23,497 nucleotides of DNA, from positions 1 through 23,497 of the IMG/VR virus record IMGVR_UViG_3300006037_000034; one strand, 5' to 3'. Numbering within the stretch: the stretch's first letter is position 1; each line of letters starts with the position of its first letter. The stretch comes from a virus. The notes under the pieces are model-generated. The model searched no databases, was not told where the DNA came from, and was given only the letters and a program-made list of their open reading frames with translations. The position numbers and the translations under genes were made by a program. Below, piece after piece: positions 1 to 9,400 of the stretch.

Positions 1-91
1 CATCGTAAACACCTGAAACATTAACTTCTAATGTTGTTATTTTGAACCCTTCTGGAAGTCTTAAAGTGATTTTTATACATTCACAACTCAT
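1..91 (-). CDS. Hypothetical protein, 5' part only (cut by window edge)
   Basis: An open frame starts with ATG at 91, three bases after the stop of the upstream gene, and runs off the left edge. The visible 30 residues begin MSCECIKITLRLPEGF and contain CxC at the N-terminus. The tight spacing and common strand place it as the next gene of the tail-fibre operon. I recall short proteins with a similar 'LPEGF/Y' start downstream of tail-fibre genes in Bacteroidota phages, but their function is unknown to me. It could be a fibre accessory protein or the first gene of the next module; the visible part cannot decide. Confidence 0.5.
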   Translation of the reverse strand, partial: MSCECIKITLRLPEGFKITTLEVNVSGVYD

Positions 92-93
92 AA

Positions 94-342
94 TTATATC
101 GGCATTGGATTAATTTTTGGAACAAAAACAATCATTTCCAAATCTTGCAGCCATCCAAAACTCGGATTTTGATTCTGCTCGATTTCTTCAATTGATATTA
201 TCCAATTATTTGCATCGTCTTGGATAGGATTAAAAAAACTATCCTCGTCAAACAATTGACCTACTAATAAGTCTTTCTGTGCTACTGATAAAAGACCTAC
301 ATAGATTGCCTTTTCTTCTTGTGTTAATTGTGCTATTTTCAT
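94..342 (-). CDS. Small conserved hypothetical protein downstream of tail fibre
   Basis: This 82-residue acidic protein has no signal peptide or membrane segment. Its middle reads DANNWIISIEEIEQNQNP followed by FGWLQDLEMIVFVPK, a pattern I remember from short proteins encoded next to tail-fibre genes in Bacteroidota phages (memory, not a search). It begins three bases after the stop of the fibre gene at 346, so it is almost certainly co-transcribed and probably translated with it. Size and position would suit a fibre assembly chaperone or a fibre-associated subunit, but nothing in the sequence shows either. The function should be treated as unknown; the call that the gene is real is firm. Confidence 0.7.
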   Translation of the reverse strand: MKIAQLTQEEKAIYVGLLSVAQKDLLVGQLFDEDSFFNPIQDDANNWIISIEEIEQNQNPSFGWLQDLEMIVFVPKINPMPI

Positions 343-345
343 AAT

Positions 346-1191
346 TTATACGTTTCTTGATAATGTTGTTTGGAATGCTTGTACTGCTGTGTAGTAGTTA
401 GCTGCTTCGGTGTCTGTTAAACCATCCGAAACATAAGCTAATCTAAATTGAGAGTTAACATAGCCTTGCGCATAAGGTAAACTTGTAACGCCCATTGTAC
501 CTAAAAATATATTTGAATTAACTGCTAATCCACCACCACTATTACCCGTAGTTAATAAAGTAGAATTTTTATAAATTTTAGTAATTGTGGCAGCTGTTTT
601 TTGACCGCTAAAAAATCCCGCTCCTCCCGTTATTGGTGTGGATAATATGGTGCTATTCAATGCTACCCTTATAGATGAAGAGAGGAGTTGAATAAATGAA
701 AAATTAACGTAATCTGTACAACCCATTACTACGGGGTCGCTCATCCCTGATGAGTTTTGAGTTATGTAACAGCCTATTCCGTTGCTATTCAAAGATTGGA
801 CATTATTTGGGGATAAAAAAGTATTAGCATACGCATTCGTTCCATTTGGCAATGCGCCAGTACTAGAATGTACCCATCCACCATTAAAAACTAAGCGGAA
901 TGCAGCATCAGTATCCAAAGGATTCTTTAAGTTAAACTTATGCTGCGCTGCTGTTCCTCCAACAAATGGATATAATGCTTTCAGTTTTGTCCAAAGTCCA
1001 TATCCTTTCAAAGAAATAACCAAATTATTCAGTGCATTTTGTTGTGTTGCATCTGTTATTGCAGCATTTGTGATAAAAAGTTGTGCATCTGGATCAAATG
1101 AAGACCAAACAAGTGAAGTGCCTATTCGAATTTCACTGACCTGAACATTTCCGATTTTGCAGTTATTTATTCCAAGTGTTCCTATTTTCAT
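346..1191 (-). CDS. Tail fibre tip / receptor-binding protein, LamG-like
   Basis: A 281-residue protein. Residues 1-30 form a short adaptor (IGTLGINNCKIGNVQVSEIRIG, ending at LVW). A helical stretch follows with FITNAAITDATQQNALNNLV, then LKALYPFVGGTAAQHKFNL. From about residue 75 the protein is rich in beta-type sequence, with GG, NSS and short hydrophobic alternations typical of a concanavalin/LamG-type jelly roll. The end, GLTDTEAANYYTAVQAFQ, is one I recall from many Bacteroidota phage fibre proteins. Its start overlaps the stop of the 1191-2264 gene by one base, so the two are translationally coupled. Inferred role: virion-exposed sugar or protein binding at the tail tip during adsorption. 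The family has no enzymatic motif that I can see. Confidence 0.65.
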   Translation of the reverse strand: MKIGTLGINNCKIGNVQVSEIRIGTSLVWSSFDPDAQLFITNAAITDATQQNALNNLVISLKGYGLWTKLKALYPFVGGTAAQHKFNLKNPLDTDAAFRLVFNGGWVHSSTGALPNGTNAYANTFLSPNNVQSLNSNGIGCYITQNSSGMSDPVVMGCTDYVNFSFIQLLSSSIRVALNSTILSTPITGGAGFFSGQKTAATITKIYKNSTLLTTGNSGGGLAVNSNIFLGTMGVTSLPYAQGYVNSQFRLAYVSDGLTDTEAANYYTAVQAFQTTLSRNV

Positions 1192-2264
1192 TATACAATA
1201 AAATAAAGTGTTTGTGCATTTGGGGTGAGTGCCGCGTATTCCGCAGCCGTAACTGTTTTAACGGCATTTGTCGTATAAGTTGCGCCTATGTCTTTTGCGA
1301 TTTTATTATTAAAAATTGTCCAATCTGCTGAACTCAAAGCGCCCCTTTTTGTTGCGCTGGCAGTCGGTAAATTTAACGTATGCGTATCTGTTGCAGAATT
1401 GATTGCAAAATCACTTCCAGCAGTTCCAACTGCCAAATATTGCGTTTGTTTGGTCAATCCATTTATGGAAGAAATTCCACTTGAAAAACTGGTAATTATT
1501 TGACAAACATGTGAATTTTGCGTGTGATGAATTATTGTTCTTCCAGCAGTTGAATCAACAATATAAACACGAATAGCAATTCTATCTGTCACAAGTAAGG
1601 GAGTCAATGGAACGGCAACACTTGTTAAGTACAAATCAATTGTAGTTCCACCAGTAATTGATTCTGGAACGGCTGAATTGTTTGCAATTGTTGTGAAAGT
1701 AGTGCCATTGTATTTCAGAATTTCAATGTAAAATTTTGGAACACCACCAGCAGAACTTGCGGAAAAATACATTTCAAAATTCCAATTTCCCGCTGGTATT
1801 TCAGTAACGTTTGGATCGTTTAAATCTGTAAGCCATTGCGAAATTAAACCATTTCCAGCAAGAGAGAAATTAACGCCCGTTCCAATTATAGGAATTTTTG
1901 ACATTTGATAGTAAGTAGCAACAGTTGCAGGGGTGCCTCCGTTTAAATAGTAATTGACGTTATTACCACCGCCAGAACTTGTTGGGAAAGTTGCTAGCGT
2001 GCCGTCTCCCCGAATGTACTGATTTGCTAAACCTGCAGCCGTTAAAGTCAAAGTTCCCGTTCCGTCAACAGGGCTCCCACCAACAATAAACGCACTCGGG
2101 GCTGTTAAACTTATTGCAACCCCTGACAATATACCAGCTTTAATTACTGAGCCTAAAATCTTTGCGGTTTTATATTCCACCCCGTCCCAAAAATCAATAT
2201 CGTAGTAATCATCGTCACCAAAAACTAATCTTTCAATCGGGTATTCGTGTATTTTTAAGTCCAT
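1191..2264 (-). CDS. Tail fibre protein
   Basis: A 357-residue protein. The N-terminus (MDLKIHEYPIERLVFGDDDYYDIDFWDG) probably attaches to the baseplate. Residues 40-95 carry the fibre-type motif AGILSGVAISLTAPSAFIVGG followed by GTLTLTAAGLANQYIRGDG, which resembles repeats in long tail fibres. Residues 160-262 form a beta-rich domain (WNFEMYFSAS to VCQIITSF) that I recall as a recurring module in Bacteroidota prophage fibres. Residues 265-322 repeat the fibre motif and end GALSSADWTIFNNK, and the C-terminus TAAEYAALTPNAQTLYFIV is common in phage fibre proteins. It sits between the baseplate protein and the LamG-like tip protein, suggesting order baseplate, shaft, tip. Receptor identity cannot be read from the sequence. 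Confidence 0.75.
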   Translation of the reverse strand: MDLKIHEYPIERLVFGDDDYYDIDFWDGVEYKTAKILGSVIKAGILSGVAISLTAPSAFIVGGSPVDGTGTLTLTAAGLANQYIRGDGTLATFPTSSGGGNNVNYYLNGGTPATVATYYQMSKIPIIGTGVNFSLAGNGLISQWLTDLNDPNVTEIPAGNWNFEMYFSASSAGGVPKFYIEILKYNGTTFTTIANNSAVPESITGGTTIDLYLTSVAVPLTPLLVTDRIAIRVYIVDSTAGRTIIHHTQNSHVCQIITSFSSGISSINGLTKQTQYLAVGTAGSDFAINSATDTHTLNLPTASATKRGALSSADWTIFNNKIAKDIGATYTTNAVKTVTAAEYAALTPNAQTLYFIV

Positions 2265-2266
2265 AA

Positions 2267-4543
2267 TTAAGCTATTATTTTAAAATTGTTATTAGTAGTA
2301 ATCTTTTTATCGCCGTTTGTTGTAACCTTATAGAAGACTGGCAACTTGCTGCAACCTTTTATTTTTGTTGTAAATTTAATGCCATTTGTCAAATTAATCA
2401 AATTTGGATTAAAAAAACATTCAAGTCGTGCCAAGGTCGGCGTCGGGAAAGTTAATTTGCACTTCACTTCTCCCGTTAAAGGTATTAAAGGGTTTGCAGA
2501 ATTAAAGTCATAATCAATTACCGTGCTTGAAATAAACCTAGGATTTGATTCCGTTGGTTCAACTGTAATCATTCCCCAAGTAGTCGTGTTATCCCAAAAT
2601 TGTCCATTTAACAACGAATGTTCTGCAATTACCCGCATCATTTGCCCCTCGACAACGATATCAACGTTTTGATTTGTTGAATCGATTACCAGTTGAATTT
2701 GCTGAACGATTAACGGCTCGCTGTCGTAATCTTTAATGACAATATCCTTTGAATAATCGTGCGAAAGCCCGCTTTCAATTAGCGTTAATTTCATTTGAAC
2801 GTTCCAATCTGGCAAAGTTTCGTAACCGTACCAATTTCTATTTTGATTCGGGTAAAAATCAATATTTGCGTTCAATTGCGGAAGCCAATATTCCCAACGT
2901 AAAAGAGCCGGGAAATAAATTGAAACTCCATATTCGGTCGGAGTGTCCAAAGCTGGGTTTAAATATAACTTTGCAACCCGTTTAAGCGACGTATTCGGTA
3001 AAGTAGTGATAACCGTCGCAACTTCATTTAAAAGGTAACGCCCGTCGTTTGAAATTAAAACTGGCCCGAAATCAAAACTAAGCTCCAAAAGTGTAAAAGC
3101 TTCCAGCGTTACACTATTAAAAACTTGAATTTTCGCCCTGAAAACTTCGTAAATTTTGGATTTTTCAAGTAAAAAACTGCCTGCATACGCAAAGTCGTCT
3201 TCGATATTAAATTCTAATTGGTCGGTATTGTTAACCGGTTCAATTATATTTTCCGAATGATCAAAAAACGCCTTTTCGTCAACCATGATTAAAGGGTCTC
3301 CAACGGGTGGCGTACACGTTAACTGATCGCTGAACGCTAATAAATTGACGTTTCCACATTTTATCCATAATTGGAACAATCTGTCCCCGTCTTCCCTGCC
3401 AGCAAAAAACAAATTGAATTCGTTATTCGGCGTAAAGGTAAAATTGATAGTGTGAACGGTTCCAACGGAAACGATACTATTTATTTCGATTTCATATTGT
3501 GCCAAAAATTGGTTTTGTTCCGAATTTTTAATTGGATTTGCTACAATATCATAGCTAGGTAAGCAAATAGCTAGTTTATTTTGACTGAAAGTCTGATTTT
3601 TATAATAGGTTTCATCTATGGAAATATAAGCCGCGCCAAGCCCTATTTTTGCAATTGGACCGTCAACTATGATTTCATGCGTGGAAGCAATACAGTAATC
3701 AATTTCCGTTATTCCTTGAATTAAAGTGGAATTTATCGAATTTATATTTCTCGCTTCGTTAAAATAACCTGTATTTCCTGCGGGGCTTATTACAATTTCA
3801 GAACGGCTGTCAACTTCACCAGGAAGCGAAGAAAAAAACAATTTTGCGTACGTTTTAAGGCAATCGCTAGATTGAAACCATGCTGCATCGTAAAGACCAC
3901 TATTAACGAAAGTAATTACCAATTGATAAGACCGCTCAAACGCAAAACTATCCGCGTTTCTGGTAATTCGACAACTAATTAAAAATTGCCCCGACTGATT
4001 TCCAATTAAAATTCCGTTTTGATTGCCAAGAACGGGTAAAAGTTGCAAATTATTTAAAACAGCCCTTGACGCTTGACCGTCAATTAAGGAAAAAGGCGTT
4101 CCAGCCGTTGAATTAAGAACATGGTTAAACTGAACTTCTAAATCCGCACGTCCTCTACTGCTTACAGTTACAACGGCGTATTGATTTAAAGATAAATCGT
4201 ACCATGCTAAAATTGAGTTTACCCCAAGCGTTACGTCGTCAACGTATTGAACGGTCGCCGTATGGCTGCTAAATGGCACGGTCGTTAAAGGATTAAAAAT
4301 TTCAATCGTAACCGTATCGCCCAGCCTGAAACCCTCGTCAATCCAGCTTAAACTTGACGAATTAATCGAGAACGGAGACATCGACAAATCTAAAAACATT
4401 GGATTTGTAATCGAATTCATTCGTATGTTTTCCTGAATGTTAATAACCATGGAAAACTGATCCCCAACGTTGGAATTGTACGTATTTTCCGAAGCCGTTC
4501 CGAAATTGTCCGAGAACTTAGTTTGAATTATTTGGATTGGCAT
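2267..4543 (-). CDS. Large baseplate / distal tail protein
   Basis: A 758-residue, beta-rich, acidic protein without signal peptide or membrane helices. It contains many alternating hydrophobic/polar strands (for example GDTVTIEIFN near residue 75 and LEVQFNHVL near 135) and few charged helices, as expected for a stack of beta domains in a tail-tip structure. I do not recognise a specific domain or an enzymatic motif. Its place, after the tape measure and the 571-residue baseplate protein and before the fibre genes, corresponds to the tail-tip or upper-baseplate position in siphoviruses. It overlaps the preceding small gene by 26 bases. A role as central fibre or fibre-anchoring platform is inferred from order only. 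Confidence 0.65.
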   Translation of the reverse strand: MPIQIIQTKFSDNFGTASENTYNSNVGDQFSMVINIQENIRMNSITNPMFLDLSMSPFSINSSSLSWIDEGFRLGDTVTIEIFNPLTTVPFSSHTATVQYVDDVTLGVNSILAWYDLSLNQYAVVTVSSRGRADLEVQFNHVLNSTAGTPFSLIDGQASRAVLNNLQLLPVLGNQNGILIGNQSGQFLISCRITRNADSFAFERSYQLVITFVNSGLYDAAWFQSSDCLKTYAKLFFSSLPGEVDSRSEIVISPAGNTGYFNEARNINSINSTLIQGITEIDYCIASTHEIIVDGPIAKIGLGAAYISIDETYYKNQTFSQNKLAICLPSYDIVANPIKNSEQNQFLAQYEIEINSIVSVGTVHTINFTFTPNNEFNLFFAGREDGDRLFQLWIKCGNVNLLAFSDQLTCTPPVGDPLIMVDEKAFFDHSENIIEPVNNTDQLEFNIEDDFAYAGSFLLEKSKIYEVFRAKIQVFNSVTLEAFTLLELSFDFGPVLISNDGRYLLNEVATVITTLPNTSLKRVAKLYLNPALDTPTEYGVSIYFPALLRWEYWLPQLNANIDFYPNQNRNWYGYETLPDWNVQMKLTLIESGLSHDYSKDIVIKDYDSEPLIVQQIQLVIDSTNQNVDIVVEGQMMRVIAEHSLLNGQFWDNTTTWGMITVEPTESNPRFISSTVIDYDFNSANPLIPLTGEVKCKLTFPTPTLARLECFFNPNLINLTNGIKFTTKIKGCSKLPVFYKVTTNGDKKITTNNNFKIIA

Positions 4544-4754
4544 ATCGTTTCGTTAATTCGTTTAGTTTTTCTGTATCGCCTTTTTTAATGGCTGTTTTTA
4601 TTGTATTAATGTCTTTTATCGCAAAAGCCAGTTCCGAGCTGTATTCTGGCGGTAAATGACTAATCGCCTGGGCTTGAACTTTCAATAATTTATCTAAGCT
4701 TCCTTTTAATTCGCTAATCATTTTCAACGAATCCTGTATGTTTTCATTATTCAT
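4518..4754 (-). CDS. Small helical hypothetical protein in baseplate operon
   Basis: This 78-residue, mostly helical protein (DSLKMISELKGSLDKLLKV; IKDINTIKTAIKKGDTEKLNELTKRY) has no cysteine, signal peptide or membrane segment. It overlaps the stop of the upstream baseplate gene by 8 bases and the start of the downstream 758-residue gene by 26 bases, so its frame is squeezed between two real genes and it is probably translated by coupling. It may be a small assembly factor or chaperone for the adjacent baseplate proteins; this is inferred from context. I recognise no family. Confidence 0.7.
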   Translation of the reverse strand: MNNENIQDSLKMISELKGSLDKLLKVQAQAISHLPPEYSSELAFAIKDINTIKTAIKKGDTEKLNELTKRYANPNNSN

Positions 4755-6462
4755 TTATTATAATTGTTTGAACGTGTCCATCTGCGTAATTATCAGGTTC
4801 TTTGTAACTTATTAGTGCGTGGCTTTTTTCGTCAACCCATTCAATTCTAAGAATTTCCGAAACCGTGCCATTTATTTCTGCGTAATTATTACCCAACAAA
4901 TCTACGAAATCCTGCGAAGAAATACGCGTTCGCACTTCATTAATTACTTTAAAACTATTCGCCTGAATTTGGTTAATGTAGTGAAATTTATTCCAAAGAG
5001 CGGAAGCGGAAAGAAAATCCATGTAATTTGCTGGCTGTTTTCCGCCGATTAAATAAAGCATTTTAGTCTGGCTGTAAAATTGCGAACTAATTTGTAAAAC
5101 GCCCGCCCTGTTTTCAATCGCCGACGCAAAATTGGTTCCACCGCCAAAAACATCCGTAACGGCATCGACTACCTCAAAGTAAGCTTTCACGTATTTTTCA
5201 AGCCAATTTAAGCCGCTTTTACGGCTTCCAAGTGCAAAAGGTATATTTATATCGTTCAATCCTTTTATCGTTACTAAATCTGGGTTTAATGGGTTTAACG
5301 GCTCCGTGCTATATTCGGCATCCGTCGGGTCATAATAGTCTAACGTATGAATATCGGAATAGTCAATTTGATAGTGAATGTAATATCTTCGCCATGCTTC
5401 GTCGGTATTTAAAAAATACTCGTTTTGGCGTTCGCCCTGTAAAGCAAGTGCCGGAACAATAGCATTCGGCGTTATGTTTTGCCAGTACGTCCAAATTTCC
5501 AAATAAACAACCCCGTTTAATACCTTTGTTTTTGCGTTTAATTGTGTTTCAATTGCTGAAAATAACGATCCCAAAGTAGGCGTTGAATCCTGAGCCGTTG
5601 GGTAACCTTTTGTAAAAGAAAAATTTAGATCGTTTTGCAGTTTTTCCCAAATAGAAGCCTTTTCCTTTAAAATTGGAACGGGTAAAATTGTAAGCCCTGA
5701 AATTGAATCCAACAAAGTAGATTGAAACGAATATCCTAAATATTGGCAACCTTTAGCAATTAATTCTTTTACCTTGCAGGAATTAAAATAACGAACTTTT
5801 GGAAAAATTAAATCAAACATTTGTTGCGCCAATTTAACCACTGCCACCAAAAGCAAGGACGTATAAATTAACTGAGCGACAACGGCAACCGCTAGCTTTA
5901 TAATTGATCCCAAAGGCGGTAAAGGTGGCAAAGTTGCGTTCGGAGTTACTGCCTGAATTAAATTTTCAACGGTCGTTGCTAAATCCCGAATCGCTTGTAT
6001 TAATTCACGTGTCATTACATAAAGTGCAATTGACATTGAAATTCCAACTTCCGCAACATTATCTTTTACAATTACGTATGGAGTCTGTATTAAATCAAAA
6101 TTAATACCTTTTGCACGCATCAATTCAAAAGTAAGCCCGTCTGCGTTGTCAAAAAATTGGTCTTTTCCGCCCCGTCTTTTTATTTTTACTTCAATTTCAT
6201 GATCTCGAAAAATAGCCTGCTCCAAAAAATCCACGTAATATTCCAAAGTAATTCCACCGTCCATTTGAATCGTGTACGGCATTCCCTCAAATGGTCCTTG
6301 CGTCGCTAAATGTGCCTGAATTAAAGTAAAGGCCTCACGCGGTAAAACAACCACGTCCACGTTTAATTCCAATTCGCTCGGTCTGTCCGTAAAATCGGAA
6401 ATAACTCCAATATCTTGTAAATTTCTGGGTGCAATTTCAGTACCGTTTAAAAAATGTTTCAT
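4747..6462 (-). CDS. Baseplate/tail-tip protein with internal hydrophobic segment
   Basis: A 571-residue protein directly after the tape measure (the start overlaps the tape-measure stop by 4 bases), where siphoviruses encode the distal tail or tail-hub proteins. Residues 1-130 look like a beta-rich hub domain (NGTEIAPRNLQDIGVISDF; GMPYTIQMDGGITLEYYVDF; HEIEVKIKRRGGKDQFFDN). Residues 185-220 are strongly hydrophobic (LGSIIKLAVAVVAQLIYTS and LLLVAVVKLAQQMFDLIF) and preceded by a proline-rich linker PPLPPLG. Residues 225-571 return to mixed alpha/beta with many aromatic residues. A membrane-type segment inside a baseplate protein is uncommon and could insert in the host membrane during injection (inference). 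No peptidase or hydrolase motif is visible. Confidence 0.65.
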   Translation of the reverse strand: MKHFLNGTEIAPRNLQDIGVISDFTDRPSELELNVDVVVLPREAFTLIQAHLATQGPFEGMPYTIQMDGGITLEYYVDFLEQAIFRDHEIEVKIKRRGGKDQFFDNADGLTFELMRAKGINFDLIQTPYVIVKDNVAEVGISMSIALYVMTRELIQAIRDLATTVENLIQAVTPNATLPPLPPLGSIIKLAVAVVAQLIYTSLLLVAVVKLAQQMFDLIFPKVRYFNSCKVKELIAKGCQYLGYSFQSTLLDSISGLTILPVPILKEKASIWEKLQNDLNFSFTKGYPTAQDSTPTLGSLFSAIETQLNAKTKVLNGVVYLEIWTYWQNITPNAIVPALALQGERQNEYFLNTDEAWRRYYIHYQIDYSDIHTLDYYDPTDAEYSTEPLNPLNPDLVTIKGLNDINIPFALGSRKSGLNWLEKYVKAYFEVVDAVTDVFGGGTNFASAIENRAGVLQISSQFYSQTKMLYLIGGKQPANYMDFLSASALWNKFHYINQIQANSFKVINEVRTRISSQDFVDLLGNNYAEINGTVSEILRIEWVDEKSHALISYKEPDNYADGHVQTIIINE

Positions 6463-9400
6463 TTTACCCTGAATTTATTGTAAACAATACTATTTCCTTT
6501 CTTTTGGGTTTTAATTATATTCATAGTTCCCTGAATAATTTCGCCCAACTGAATATTCGTTTCGGGTTTATTTTCGATAATATTAGTCAAATCTTCCAAT
6601 TTCTGAACTATTAAGCTACTTGACCACCCAGGCGATAGCTGAACCGCTCCGTCCCCCTTATTAATTAGTTTTCCGTTGTTGTATTCCATTGCAATTTTGG
6701 CGATTTCATTCGTGGATAAATTTCCAGTCATTGCGGAAAGTTTCGGGTTTAAAATCTTTTCCGAGCCGTCAACCCTTACAACGTGCCCGTCCCGACCTGA
6801 AAGTTGTGGCATTCCAAGGGCTTGCGAAACCGTCCCGTCCGTACCCTCGTAAAAGGTAGGTAAAGACGAAATAAACTGATTTAAAAGAGTAATATCTGTT
6901 ATTGTTTTTGCTAGTGGATTCGGCTCGTTTTTTTCCACGTTTGCCGTATAACTTGCAAATACGCTTTCCGCTAATTTTATTCGTTCTTGACGGCGTTGTT
7001 CTTGCTCTTTTTTACGATTAGCTTCAACGATTAGTTTTTGTTGTTCTGCAAGGCTTTCTTTTGCCGTTATATTTCCATTTGCCGCCATTGTTTGTAAATT
7101 GGAATACATTGTTTCAGCCGCTGCAATTTCTTTGTCGTATTGAGCTATTTTCTCGTTTGACCTTTTCACAAAGTAGTCGGCCGCCATTTTTACAAATTGT
7201 TTCTGGGTTTCAAAGTTCTTTTTTGCGCCGTCGCCCTCTATTTTTGTAATTTCGTCCGTTTTCTTTTGTGTGGCTTCAATTTGTGCATCAATGATTTTGT
7301 CGTTTTCGGAATTAATTTCATTGTTTTTATCCACTTCCAATTCGACAATTTTATCTTTTGATTTTTCTTCCGCAATTTCAATTTCCAAAAGTTTATCCGA
7401 ATTTCTTTGTATGTTATTTTCTTCAATTAACTTTAAATCTTCGGCATATTGGTCGTTTATCGCTTTCTTTTGTGCTGCGCTTATTCCCTCTTGAGCCAAT
7501 AATTTATCCCTGCGTTCCTGCGCTAATTGAATTTCGGCCGCATCCATTAAACGGTATCGCTCGATTATTCCATTTATTTCCAACTGCAAACGATCCGCTT
7601 CAAACTTTTCAATTAAGGCGTATTTTTTCAATATTAGTTCTTCAAAAAGTAAATAGCTGGAATCTTCGCTTGCCATTACTTCGCCACCGTTGCTTATGTT
7701 TGCAATATCCTGCGAAACTTGCGTTTCAATAGCTGTTTCAGCTTGTTTAATCGCCCTTTCGTTTTCTATTTCTGCTAATTGGTTTAACAAATCGGTCTGG
7801 ATTGTTAAATATTCGTTGGTTTTTTCGTATTCTAGATTAACCGCTTTCATTACCGGGGTTTTGGCGCTAACTTTTCCCGTGTTATTTTCGTGGCTTATTG
7901 AATTTTCCTTTATTAAAACATTCGATTCGTCAACCAAATCATTGTATTCCTTTTCGGCCTTGTTTAAACCTATTATTTCGCCCGTTAACCTTGTTGCATC
8001 TTCAGCGAGTTTTTTTACCGTTCCTTTTTGTTCTAATTCGTACAAATTCTTAATTCCAGCCCTATCCAATGCCGCTTGTTGTGCGGAAGAAATTGTTGCG
8101 AATTTCCCCGATTTAGCAACGTCCGCTTCAAGCTTTTTTAATAAATCAAAATCTTTTACTTTTTGGGAATATTCCTCTTTTCTGGTTTTTTGACCGTATT
8201 TTAATCGGTTTAAACCGTCCTTTTCTATATCCTTATTTCTTTTTAATTGTTCTTCGTCGAGTTTTTTAGAGCTTTCCCCTGCCGTTTTACGGTCTCTAAT
8301 TTCCAAGTCTAACAACCTTTTTTGTTCGGCAACCCAGTCTTGAGTTCTTTTTGTAACTTCCGAAATATTTTTAGCCGCTTTTTTGTCTGCCCTTGCTAAA
8401 AGTTCTTTTTGTTCCCTAGCTGATTTTGCACCGCTGGCAATATCATACAAAGCAACCGCCATTTCAACCATAACACCAATTAAAGCAATCCAAGGCACCG
8501 CCGACATTGCTTTTCCTGCCTTGGAAACCCCGTCGCCAGCTAATTTCGCGCCCTCGCCAGCTTGTTTTCCTGCTTTAAACAAGTCCATCATTCCGGCTGC
8601 TACATTTTTCAGGCCGCCAGTCATAATAAAATTATACGCCTGTATTGATTTTTGGATCGCTAAATACGTTCCCCATGCTAAAACAACCTTTCCAACTAAG
8701 CTTACAATCGTGGTTAAATTTTGGGCTAAAAAGCTTAAACCCTCAACTAAAATTGCACTCGTTCCCTCGCCGGAAGACAACCCCAAAATTAAAGCGTTCC
8801 AACTTTCTTTTAATTCATTAAAGGCAAAAGACAAAGTTTTTGTTCGGTCTTCGGCTTGTTTTGAAGCCGTACCCTGAGCGCCCATTCCCTCGGTTAATTC
8901 CTTAACTCTATCGGTATTCGCGATCAAATTTGTAGCCGAAACAGTGTTTTCCATTCCGAAAACCTTTACCATTGCAGCGTTATCCTTTAACAACGGTTTT
9001 AATAAAGCTAATTTGTCAGCCATTGAAGTCGCTGGATTTTTTAAATCCTCAAAGGAAATTCCCAACGCCTGCAACCTTTGTTGTGCTTCAATTGGTAAAG
9101 CGTCAGGGGCCGAAATTTTTAGCATTACATTTCTTAACGCCGTACCCGCTTCCGCGCCTTTCAATCCTTTTTCTGCTAGGGTTTCAATTAATGCAACGCT
9201 TTCTTCTACTGAAACATTTGAGTTTTTGGCAACCGCTCCAAATTTTAATAAAGCTTCCGTAACTTGCGGAATTTCGGCGCTACCTAATAACGCCCCATTT
9301 GCGAGCGCGTCGATAAATTGTCCTGCCTTTTCAGCTGGCGCGCCAAATTGATTCATCGCATCCGTTAAAGCTGTCGCCGCATCTGGTAAAGTCATTCCTG

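Noticed and set aside
782-1144. 120-residue plus-strand ORF opposite the fibre gene
   Set aside because: Shadow of the LamG-like protein gene; the opposite frame has recognisable fibre motifs.
7358-9351. Long plus-strand ORFs opposite the tape measure gene (7690-8193, 8383-8877, 8944-9351)
   Set aside because: They are antisense frames of a low-complexity, coiled-coil gene; they have no recognisable domains, no promoter and no operon partners.
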